Source: Ignavibacteriaceae bacterium (lineage in GTDB: Bacteria > Bacteroidota > Ignavibacteria > Ignavibacteriales > Ignavibacteriaceae). From it: a DNA stretch of 64,000 nt. The translations under genes were made by a program, and so were the position numbers. This document shows positions 37,229-44,612 of this stretch, one piece after another. Under the pieces are notes generated by a model. That model searched no databases and was not told the origin of the DNA. It saw only the letters and a list, made by a program, of their open reading frames with translations. Every line of letters starts with the position of its first letter. The first letter of the stretch is position 1. Where the stretch lies: assembly GCA_008933765.1 (NCBI GenBank), contig WBUK01000012.1:62001-126000 (forward strand), read 5' to 3'.

Positions 37229-37326
37229 ATTAATAATTCTACGCTTAATTAATTCATTATTTCAATTTTTTTTCGTAAATTGAGTGTTAATCATTACGCT
37301 TTAATCAAATATATAACGCAAGCGAA

Positions 37327-37540
37327 GCTGCTGACTTTTTACACATGTGATGCGGCAATCTTTTTGTACAAAAGAAGCGGTAAACTTTTGCGCAAAAAAA
37401 GCTGCTGACTTTTTACACATGTGATGCGACAATCTTTTTGTACAAAAGAAGGAGCAAAGCTTTGTACAAAAAAAGCTGCTGACTTTTACACATGTGGTAC
37501 GGCAATCTTTTTGTACAAAAGAAGCGGCAAACTTTTTATG
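37327..37540. repeat. 74-bp tandem repeat, about 2.9 copies
   Basis: Units start at 37327, 37401 and 37475 (GCTGCTGACTTTTTACACAT, third copy one T shorter), spacing 74 bp each; each also carries CAATCTTTTTGTACAAAAGA. This is the cleanest array in the window and fills most of the 371-bp gap between the S46 gene and the ATP-grasp gene. An 84-codon minus-strand frame through it is a by-product of the repeats. No promoter recognised. Confidence 0.9.
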
Positions 37541-37599
37541 CAAGCGAAATTTCAAATTTTAATATTATTAATGTCAATAAATAAACCAACGGAACAATC

Positions 37600-38556
37600 A
37601 TGAAAAAGATCGGAATACTTTTTGGCATGGAAGAAACCTTCCCGCCGGCATTCGTGCAAAGAGTTAATTCAAAAAAAGAAAAAGATATAACCGCTGAATT
37701 TGTGCAGATCGATAAGGTACAACAGGGCGTCCCAAGCGGCTACGCCGTGATAATCGACCGCATCTCGCAGGATGTGCCCTTCTACCGCGCTTACCTGAAA
37801 AATGAAGCTATTGCCGGCACCGCGGTTATTAATAATCCGTTCTGGTGGAGCGCCGACGATAAATTTTTCAACAATGCGCTCGCTCTTTCAATTGGCGTTG
37901 CGGTTCCTAAAACTGTTATTTTGCCCTCGAATGTGCATCCGCCTGACACGACCACAAAATCGTTCCGTAACTTAAAATATCCCCTCGACTGGGAGTCTAT
38001 CTTCAACTACATCGGTTTCCCGGCATTTTTCAAACCTTTTGCCGGCGGCGGCTGGAAAAATGTCTACCGCTTAGAAGATCAGGAACACTTCTTCAAAGCA
38101 TACAACGAGACGGGTGAATTGGTGATGATGCTGCAGGAAGAAGTGCAGTTTACTGACTATTTCCGCTGCTATTGTATCGACAGAAAAGATGTGCGGATTA
38201 TGGCGTATGACCCAAAACAACCCCACCACCTCAGGTATGTGAGGGAAAACAGGAAGTACGGAAAGGCTTTGATGGACAGGATTAAACGCGATGTTCTGAA
38301 ACTGAACGAAGCACTCGGATACGACTTTAACACCGTTGAGTTTGCGGTGCGCGACGGCGTACCCTACGCCATTGATTTTTGCAACCCCGCTCCCGATGCG
38401 GATGTTTACTCAGTTGGGGAAGAAAATTTTGAGTGGGTTGTTGAAGCTGCCGCTAAAATGGCAATAAGAAGAGCTAAAGCAGCCAAACCTAACAAATTCA
38501 ACACAGTTTGGGGCAATTTTATTAAAGATACTGCCCGCGATAATTTAATCAAATGA
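37600..38556 (+). CDS. RimK-like ATP-grasp ligase
   Basis: 318 residues. ATP-grasp features: FPAFFKPFAGGGWKNV (glycine-rich loop with Lys, about 145-160), QEEVQF, VRIMAYDP and the metal-binding end GVPYAIDFCNPAPD. ATP-grasp ligases join a carboxylate to an amine through an acyl phosphate. It begins a three-gene set with 6 bp and 17 bp gaps: this gene, a YbdK-type carboxylate-amine ligase and a second ATP-grasp-like protein. Such sets are predicted to build short amide-linked products; the product is unknown here. Confidence 0.82.
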   Translation: MKKIGILFGMEETFPPAFVQRVNSKKEKDITAEFVQIDKVQQGVPSGYAVIIDRISQDVPFYRAYLKNEAIAGTAVINNPFWWSADDKFFNNALALSIGVAVPKTVILPSNVHPPDTTTKSFRNLKYPLDWESIFNYIGFPAFFKPFAGGGWKNVYRLEDQEHFFKAYNETGELVMMLQEEVQFTDYFRCYCIDRKDVRIMAYDPKQPHHLRYVRENRKYGKALMDRIKRDVLKLNEALGYDFNTVEFAVRDGVPYAIDFCNPAPDADVYSVGEENFEWVVEAAAKMAIRRAKAAKPNKFNTVWGNFIKDTARDNLIK

Positions 38557-38562
38557 GGCTAT

Positions 38563-39675
38563 ATGTCCGCTAACCCTACTTTCACCCTCGGGGTAGAAGA
38601 AGAATTTCAAATTGTTGACCCCGTCTCCCGGGAACTGAAATCGCACATTCAACAAATTTTTGAAGACGGGGAACTGATATTAAAAGAATATATCAAACCG
38701 GAGATGCACCAATCCGTCGTTGAAAGCGGTACGGGCGTCTGTAAAGATATCAAAGAAGCACGCAAAGAAGTTTTCAGGCTGCGAAGCGAGCTGGCTAAGT
38801 TAGCTTTTAAGAATAAGTTAAGAATTGCAGCCGCAGGCACTCACCCGTTTTCCCACTGGAAAGACCAGCGGATAACAGAGCACCCGCGCTACAAGCAAGT
38901 GGTTGACGATATGCAACTGATTGCGCGTGCAAACCTGATCTTCGGGCTGCATGTGCATGTGGGTGTGGAAGACCGCGAAACCGCAATTCACATCATGAAC
39001 GCTGCGCGCTATTTTCTGCCGCACATCTTTGCGCTTTCCACCAATTCACCATTCTGGGTAGGAAGGAACACCGGTTTCAAATCTTATCGCGTTAAAGTTT
39101 TCGACAGGTTCCCGCGAACCGGTATCCCCGATTATTTTAATTCGATTGGCGAATATGATAACTATGTGAACCTGCTCGTTAAAACAAACTGTATTGATAA
39201 CGCAAAGAAAATCTGGTGGGATATCCGCCTTCATCCTTTCTTCCCGACAATCGAGTTCAGGGTTTGCGACATCCCAATGCGCGCCGACGAAACGATTGCT
39301 CTAACGGCACTGATGCAGGCGATTGTCGTGAAGCTTTATAAGCTAATCCGGCAGAACCTCGGCTTCCGCCTCTACAGAAGAGCATTAATTTCCGAGAACA
39401 AGTTCAGAGCTTCCCGCTACGGCATTACAGGCAAGCTGATCGATTTCGGCAAAAGAGAAGAAGTGCCGACTACCGACCTGATCCACGAACTGCTTGATTT
39501 TGTGGATGAAGTGGTGGACGAACTCGGCAGCCGCGATGAAATTAGCTACATCAACAAAATACTTGAGATGGGTACCGGCGCCGACAGGCAACTTGCCGTA
39601 TGGGAGCAAAGCTATGATATGAAAAATGTAATGGATTATATAATCGACGAAACGCACCTTGGGCTTTCTGTTTAA
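38563..39675 (+). CDS. Carboxylate-amine ligase, YbdK / glutamate-cysteine ligase 2 family
   Basis: 370 residues. TLGVEEEFQIVD at the N-terminus, GTHPFSHW, LHVHVGVEDRE and TIEFRVCDIPMR are the GCS2/YbdK signature segments that bind metal, ATP and glutamate-like substrates. YbdK has weak glutamate-cysteine ligase activity; many homologues make something else. The position between two ATP-grasp-type genes argues for a dedicated pathway rather than glutathione synthesis, for which no gshB is seen. Confidence 0.88.
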   Translation: MSANPTFTLGVEEEFQIVDPVSRELKSHIQQIFEDGELILKEYIKPEMHQSVVESGTGVCKDIKEARKEVFRLRSELAKLAFKNKLRIAAAGTHPFSHWKDQRITEHPRYKQVVDDMQLIARANLIFGLHVHVGVEDRETAIHIMNAARYFLPHIFALSTNSPFWVGRNTGFKSYRVKVFDRFPRTGIPDYFNSIGEYDNYVNLLVKTNCIDNAKKIWWDIRLHPFFPTIEFRVCDIPMRADETIALTALMQAIVVKLYKLIRQNLGFRLYRRALISENKFRASRYGITGKLIDFGKREEVPTTDLIHELLDFVDEVVDELGSRDEISYINKILEMGTGADRQLAVWEQSYDMKNVMDYIIDETHLGLSV

Positions 39676-39692
39676 CCGGATTTTTTTAGAGT

Positions 39693-40874
39693 ATGATTGA
39701 AGATATAAGGAAAAAATACAACAAAGATTTTACCGAAGCAAAATACAACGCTTTTATTGATGATATGAATAACTCGGCAGGGGTAAATGTTGATTTTAGA
39801 ATCTGCGAAACTCCGCTTTTTCTTTCGAAAGAGCTTACAGCCGAGCTGACAACCGCCTGCTGCAACCTGATTGAACAGTTAGATACGCCCGAGTATCGGA
39901 AATTTGCACTCGGTTCGGTGCCCAAAGGGCTTTCTGCGCCCAACAGAACCGAAGAACACCCTGTTTTTTTGCAGATCGATTTTGCAATCTGTTCCGACGG
40001 TGCCGGTGGTTTTATCCCTCAATTAATAGAATTGCAGGGCTTCCCCTCTCTTTACGGTTTTCAGGTACACTATGACGATGTTTTCAGGCGCCATTTTGAG
40101 CTGCCCGAAGGTTTCTCGCCCTACTACAGCGGCTTTGAAAGGGGCAGTTATGTAAAATTACTGAAAGAAACACTTCTCGGCGATTCAGACCCTGAAAATG
40201 TAATTTTGCTTGAAATTGAACCTGATAAACAGAAAACTTTGATCGATTTTACAGTAACCGAAAAACTGACGGGCGTTAAACCGGTTTGCATCACCGATGT
40301 TATTAAACGGGGGAAGAAACTCTTTTATGAATCGGGCGGCAAAGAGATACCAATTCAGAGGATTTACAACCGCGTTATTTTCGATGAACTCATCAGAAAA
40401 GATGTGAAAGCTGATTTTTCGTTTCAGGAGGAGTTGGATGTTCATTGGGTTGGTCACCCCGACTGGTTTTTCCTTATCAGCAAATATTCACTGCCCCGCT
40501 TAACGGGTAAATATGTACCTGAGTGCCACTTCCTTTCAGATTTGACGGAATACCCCGCCGATCTCGAAAATTTTGTGTTAAAGCCTCTTTTTTCTTTCGC
40601 GGGTCTGGGGGTGGAAGTGGATGTTACGAAGGAGACTTTAGACGCCAAAAAAGAAAGAGAAAACTACATTTTACAAAGGAAGATTGAATACGCCCCCTTG
40701 GTAAAAACGCCCGACGGTTTCTCGAAGTGTGAAATAAGGATGATGTTCCTTTGGAACGATAAACCCGTTCTGGTAAATAACTTAACACGCTTCTCGAAAG
40801 GGAAAATGATGGGGGTTGATTTTAATAAGAACAAAACTTGGGTGGGTTCGGCTACAGCCTATCATCCCGTGTGA
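39693..40874 (+). CDS. ATP-grasp-like protein, third gene of the ligase cassette
   Basis: 393 residues; not recognised with certainty. VLKPLFSFAGLGVEV (about 302-316) looks like the glycine-rich ATP-binding loop with Lys of ATP-grasp enzymes, followed by YILQRKIEYAP and KCEIRMMFLWNDKPV, which fit the later ATP-grasp strands. The first 280 residues are unlike standard ATP-grasp N-domains (LIELQGFPSLYGFQ is striking) and might hold the amine or acid substrate. It may belong to the circularly permuted or glutathionylspermidine-synthetase-like groups. Cotranscribed with the two preceding genes. Confidence 0.7.
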   Translation: MIEDIRKKYNKDFTEAKYNAFIDDMNNSAGVNVDFRICETPLFLSKELTAELTTACCNLIEQLDTPEYRKFALGSVPKGLSAPNRTEEHPVFLQIDFAICSDGAGGFIPQLIELQGFPSLYGFQVHYDDVFRRHFELPEGFSPYYSGFERGSYVKLLKETLLGDSDPENVILLEIEPDKQKTLIDFTVTEKLTGVKPVCITDVIKRGKKLFYESGGKEIPIQRIYNRVIFDELIRKDVKADFSFQEELDVHWVGHPDWFFLISKYSLPRLTGKYVPECHFLSDLTEYPADLENFVLKPLFSFAGLGVEVDVTKETLDAKKERENYILQRKIEYAPLVKTPDGFSKCEIRMMFLWNDKPVLVNNLTRFSKGKMMGVDFNKNKTWVGSATAYHPV

Positions 40875-41035
40875 GTTTTGCCGGCAATCTTGAGTATGTT
40901 TACAAATTTGTTGCCGGCTTATAACCTAATTATACTTTTTTAAAAGACATCCGAAAAATTGAATTGCCGGCAGGCATTGGTGACACTTATGTGCTCACTT
41001 TTTGCTGCCGGCTAAAATCTCAAAAACCTGCGACC

Positions 41036-41144
41036 TGCTACATCCCGAAAATATCGTTATAAAGAACGAACTTATACTTGAAAACGGTCTTAACTTCCAA
41101 CACCGTTCTGTTACATCCCAAAAATATCGTTATAAAGAACGAAC
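41036..41144. repeat. 36-bp direct repeat, 73-bp spacing, over the rseP stop
   Basis: 41036-41071 and 41109-41144 match at 34 of 36 bases. The second is the 3' end of rseP; the first, downstream of it in rseP's direction, still reads VLYNDIFGM plus a stop codon (TAG in place of TAA) with one silent change. The 236-bp gap also contains three TTGCCGGC motifs. Confidence 0.9.
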
Positions 41145-42490
41145 ACCATCAAACCGATCAAAAGCGCCATACCGGTGTTCATAATTCCCATTTTAACTTT
41201 AAGGGGAATTTCACGCTTTATTATCGCTTCAATAATAATGAAAACTAAATGCCCACCGTCAAGAACGGGAATGGGGAAAAAGTTAAAAATCGCCAGCGAA
41301 AGAGAAAGCATCGCTATAAAGAAGAAGAACCCCGTTGCACCTTTATCGGCAGAATCTGCCGCAATCTGAGCAATTTTAACGGGACCGCCAAAGGCTTTGC
41401 CGAATGCTATATCACCGGAGATTACCTTCCCCAACATCCGGAAAGTAAGCACCGTAACCGAGCCGATTTGTTCCACGCTTTTTGAACCTGCCTCGAAGAA
41501 ACCGTATTCTTCGCTGTGATATGCAGTTGTATCAACAGTTCCGTTGAGTTGAACCCCGATCAAAAATTTGCCGGAAGCTTCATCTTTTTTGGGCTGAAGC
41601 GCTACCGAAATGGTATCTGCACCGCGTAAAACTGTCATATCAACGGGTTTACCTTCAGTCGAAGAAATTACATCGATAACATTGGAGACGGTAGCCATTT
41701 GCTCGCCGTTAATCGATAAAATTTTATCTTTCGGGTGTAATTTTGCTTTTCCTGCCGGTGAATTGGGGTCAGGGATTGCCTCAATAAAGGGTTGAGTGCG
41801 GTCGTCAAACGGGAAAAATGCCCCGATTTTTTCATATTTTGCAATGCTGTCTTTTGGGATGGTAACGCTGTGCGGTTTTCCCTCCCTTGTGAAATCAATT
41901 TTAATATCTTTTCCGGCGTTGTGCACCACAATTTGTTCCTGCAGTTCGTTCAGGAACTTGACCTTAGTGTTGTTAACTGCGACGACAGAATCCCCGATTT
42001 TAAAGCCTTGCCCGGCAGCCAGTGAAGTGGTGGGTATATACTTCATCGCTCTGATTTCAACGGATTGTTTTTCCGAAGAAATGAACATTACCCAAAAAAT
42101 AACCAGCGCCAGGAGCACATTCATAATAATTCCGCCGAGAATAACGAAAATCTTAGCCGGTGCAGATTTCGAACGAAACTCATACGGTTTTGGTTCGCTT
42201 TTCTCAAATTCAGCGTCTAAATTTTCATCCACCATCCCTGAAATTTTCACATATCCGCCGAGCGGCAGCCAGCAGAGGCGGTAGTCCGTATATCCGCCAA
42301 GATCGACATCCTCAGGAAGGGCGCCGAAAGAGAATCCGCGCGGCTTGCTCCACCCGAGCACCCTTCTGCCGAACCCGATGGAAAACGCCTCAGTTCTCAT
42401 GCCGGTCATTTTAGCGGCAATAAAGTGCCCAAACTCGTGGACAAAAACAAGAAGTGCAATAGTGATTATAAAATAGATAACTTCTGCCAT
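41111..42490 (-). CDS. rseP: RseP-type site-2 protease (M50)
   Basis: 459 residues. Intramembrane zinc protease that cuts anti-sigma factors and leftover signal peptides. HEFGH (18-22) is the HExxH zinc site in the first helix and FFPIPVLDGGH near the C-terminus supplies the third ligand. Two PDZ domains lie between (GQGFKIGDSVVAVNN and AKLHPKDKILSINGEQM). I chose the ATG at 42490; a TTG at 42496 sits closer to the GGAG ribosome site and is a fair alternative. It follows dxr by under 20 bp, the gene order found in many bacteria. Confidence 0.93.
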   Translation of the reverse strand: MAEVIYFIITIALLVFVHEFGHFIAAKMTGMRTEAFSIGFGRRVLGWSKPRGFSFGALPEDVDLGGYTDYRLCWLPLGGYVKISGMVDENLDAEFEKSEPKPYEFRSKSAPAKIFVILGGIIMNVLLALVIFWVMFISSEKQSVEIRAMKYIPTTSLAAGQGFKIGDSVVAVNNTKVKFLNELQEQIVVHNAGKDIKIDFTREGKPHSVTIPKDSIAKYEKIGAFFPFDDRTQPFIEAIPDPNSPAGKAKLHPKDKILSINGEQMATVSNVIDVISSTEGKPVDMTVLRGADTISVALQPKKDEASGKFLIGVQLNGTVDTTAYHSEEYGFFEAGSKSVEQIGSVTVLTFRMLGKVISGDIAFGKAFGGPVKIAQIAADSADKGATGFFFFIAMLSLSLAIFNFFPIPVLDGGHLVFIIIEAIIKREIPLKVKMGIMNTGMALLIGLMVFVLYNDIFGM

Positions 42491-42509
42491 TATCAACCTA
42501 ATTTCTCCT

Positions 42510-43652
42510 TTAGTCTAAAGCCAGGGCAAATTCCCTGGTTTTTTTATCTGTTTCAAAAATCGTATCAATATCGGCAACCTTGTGGTTTTCCACCTTATCC
42601 AAACACTTATCAATCAGTTTAGGAATATCGGTGAAGCCGATTTCTTTTCTTAAAAACTTTTCAACCGCCACTTCATTAGCGGCGTTCACGATGCAGGGGG
42701 CAGTTCCGCCTGCTTCAAGTGCATCATAAGCAATATTCAGGCACTCGAACTTTTGACGGTCGGGTTCAAAGAAACTGAGCGTACCAATCGCCGGATAATT
42801 GTTGTTCACCCACTGCGCGTGAACCCGTTCCGGGTATGTGAGCGCATATTGAATTGGCAATTTCATATCCGGCACGCTGAGTTGAGCCTTAACCGATCGA
42901 TCCCGGAACTCAACCATTGAGTGAATGATAGACTGCGGGTGGATCACAACATCCAACCTATCGGCCTTCATATCGAAGAGCCAGCTGGCTTCAATCAGCT
43001 CCAGCCCTTTGTTCATAAGGGTGGCAGAGTCGATGGTGATTTTAGCGCCCATCTTCCAGGTCGGATGTTTCAAAGCCTGCTCAACGGTAACACGGTTAAG
43101 CTCTTCTTTGGAAAACTTAAAGAAAGGACCCCCGGAAGCCGTGAGGATAATTCTGTTAATTTCTTTAACATCTTCGCCAATTAGACACTGAAAAATAGCC
43201 GAATGTTCCGAATCTACGGGCAAAAGTTCAGCGTTATAAGCCAAACAGAGGTTTTTTACGAGTTCGCCCGCAACAACAAGCGTTTCTTTGTTGGCAAGGG
43301 CTATTCTTTTTCCCCGCTTGATTGCTTCCAATGTGGGGGAAAGCCCCGAAAAACCGACCATTGCCCCGACAAAAATGTTATAATCTCCCTCGGCAGCAAT
43401 AGTTTTTAAGCCCTCTTCACCTGAAAGCACCCTTGTTTTTGGCGCTGTTTTTGACCTCAGAACTTCAGCGGCGTTTTTATCAACAACGCACACCACTTCC
43501 GGATTGAACTCGGCAATTTGCGCTTCCAACAGGTCGATCCTGCTGTAAACGCTAAGCGCCGAAATTTGAAACCGGTTTTTAAGGTGACGCACCACATCAA
43601 GCGTGCTGACACCAATGGAACCGGAGGAGCCAAAAATGGCTATTTTTTTCAT
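42510..43652 (-). CDS. dxr: 1-deoxy-D-xylulose 5-phosphate reductoisomerase
   Basis: 380 residues. NADPH-dependent second step of the MEP isoprenoid pathway. N-terminal NADPH loop IFGSSGSIGVSTLDVV, then NKETLVVAGEL, VDSEHSAIFQCL (metal and substrate site), TASGGPFF and ATLMNKGLE. Length is normal and no insert is present, unlike several other enzymes here. Operon with the small membrane protein upstream (13 bp) and rseP downstream. Confidence 0.96.
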   Translation of the reverse strand: MKKIAIFGSSGSIGVSTLDVVRHLKNRFQISALSVYSRIDLLEAQIAEFNPEVVCVVDKNAAEVLRSKTAPKTRVLSGEEGLKTIAAEGDYNIFVGAMVGFSGLSPTLEAIKRGKRIALANKETLVVAGELVKNLCLAYNAELLPVDSEHSAIFQCLIGEDVKEINRIILTASGGPFFKFSKEELNRVTVEQALKHPTWKMGAKITIDSATLMNKGLELIEASWLFDMKADRLDVVIHPQSIIHSMVEFRDRSVKAQLSVPDMKLPIQYALTYPERVHAQWVNNNYPAIGTLSFFEPDRQKFECLNIAYDALEAGGTAPCIVNAANEVAVEKFLRKEIGFTDIPKLIDKCLDKVENHKVADIDTIFETDKKTREFALALD

Positions 43653-43665
43653 TATTTCGCAGTAA

Positions 43666-44157
43666 CTAAATTAAATACCTTGAAAATGCAAGTAAAATAT
43701 TAAGCATCACTAAAAGATTAACGCTTATATCAACTCTTTTGAGTTTATCCACAAGAATGTAAGACTCTTCAGGAAGTGGTTCTTCCGATAACAGAGCCGG
43801 CAACAGCAATCTTTTTATCCTTTTTACAACGGGGGTCATAACGAAAATGATCAGAATCAGAATAACCACCATGATAAATTGCTTTGTGTAAAGCCAGTGA
43901 TTAAGCCCGCTCGCAAACCGGAAAAAGCCGTAACTCGTGTTCAGCATCGAGAGAACTATTCCGGTAAATAAAACACCCACAGAACCTATGTGCCCTATAA
44001 GATTCAGTGAAATAATCCAAACATTAATCAACCCTTTTTCTTCAGGTTTTCCTTTTGCCCTTGCAATTTTTCCCCACAAAATCAGATCGTAAAAAAACAA
44101 CGATAACCAAACACCTACACATATTATGTGGATCGTCTTAATAATTAAAAACAGCAT
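43666..44157 (-). CDS. Four-helix membrane protein, CopD/DUF2269-like
   Basis: 163 residues with four hydrophobic spans (about 3-24, 48-68, 90-110, 142-160). The first helix has IIKTIHIICVGVW and the second LIGHIGSVGVL, a His-containing arrangement seen in CopD-like and DUF2269 heme-binding membrane proteins. The family name is a guess from this pattern. First gene of the dxr-rseP operon. Confidence 0.65.
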   Translation of the reverse strand: MLFLIIKTIHIICVGVWLSLFFYDLILWGKIARAKGKPEEKGLINVWIISLNLIGHIGSVGVLFTGIVLSMLNTSYGFFRFASGLNHWLYTKQFIMVVILILIIFVMTPVVKRIKRLLLPALLSEEPLPEESYILVDKLKRVDISVNLLVMLNILLAFSRYLI

Positions 44158-44612
44158 GCCTCTTCAATAAATAGTTATAAATACCACAATTAAAACAAAA
44201 AAAGCCCTTATTTAATTCATATTTGCAATTTTTCACGGTTTTTTAAATAATTTCAATAAACTGAACCTTAAATATACACTTTCAGGTTTCAACCGCGTGT
44301 ATAATTACTGTGCGCCACAGCCTCCGGTAGCCGGTAACCACAACTTCGGCAAAATATATTATTGCTTATAGTGCAAAGAAGAAAAATAATCGCAATCAGA
44401 GTATAAACGGTAAAACAGTAAAAAAAAGAAACCTCATAAACAGTAAAAAGGGGGCATAAGCCCCCTTTAGGAAATCTGCCTTGTAAAGAACTTTTTGACT
44501 TAGTTAATTTTTTAGCACTCTCAGATTTTTAAGTCTTTTAACTCCACAAACACAAAAGCTGTTATTGCAATTATTGCAGCTATAGTCTGTTAACTCATCA
44601 AAGCCGGAAGTT
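44158..44612. other. 455-bp intergenic region
   Basis: AT-rich DNA between the dxr operon start and the S8 protease end. It holds the terminator at 44447-44468 and, presumably, the dxr operon promoter near 44160-44230, though no good TAnnTTTG box was found. Otherwise nothing recognised. Confidence 0.5.
44447..44468 (-). terminator. Intrinsic terminator of the S8 protease gene
   Basis: AAAGGGGGC at 44447-44455 pairs with 44460-44468 over a 4-nt loop; on the minus strand the stem is followed by a T-run. It lies 145 bp past the protease stop. Confidence 0.75.

Noticed and set aside
37301..37555. 84-codon Cys-rich minus-strand frame
   Set aside because: Made of the 74-bp repeat units; no ribosome site, and the period is not a multiple of three, so the units are read in different frames.
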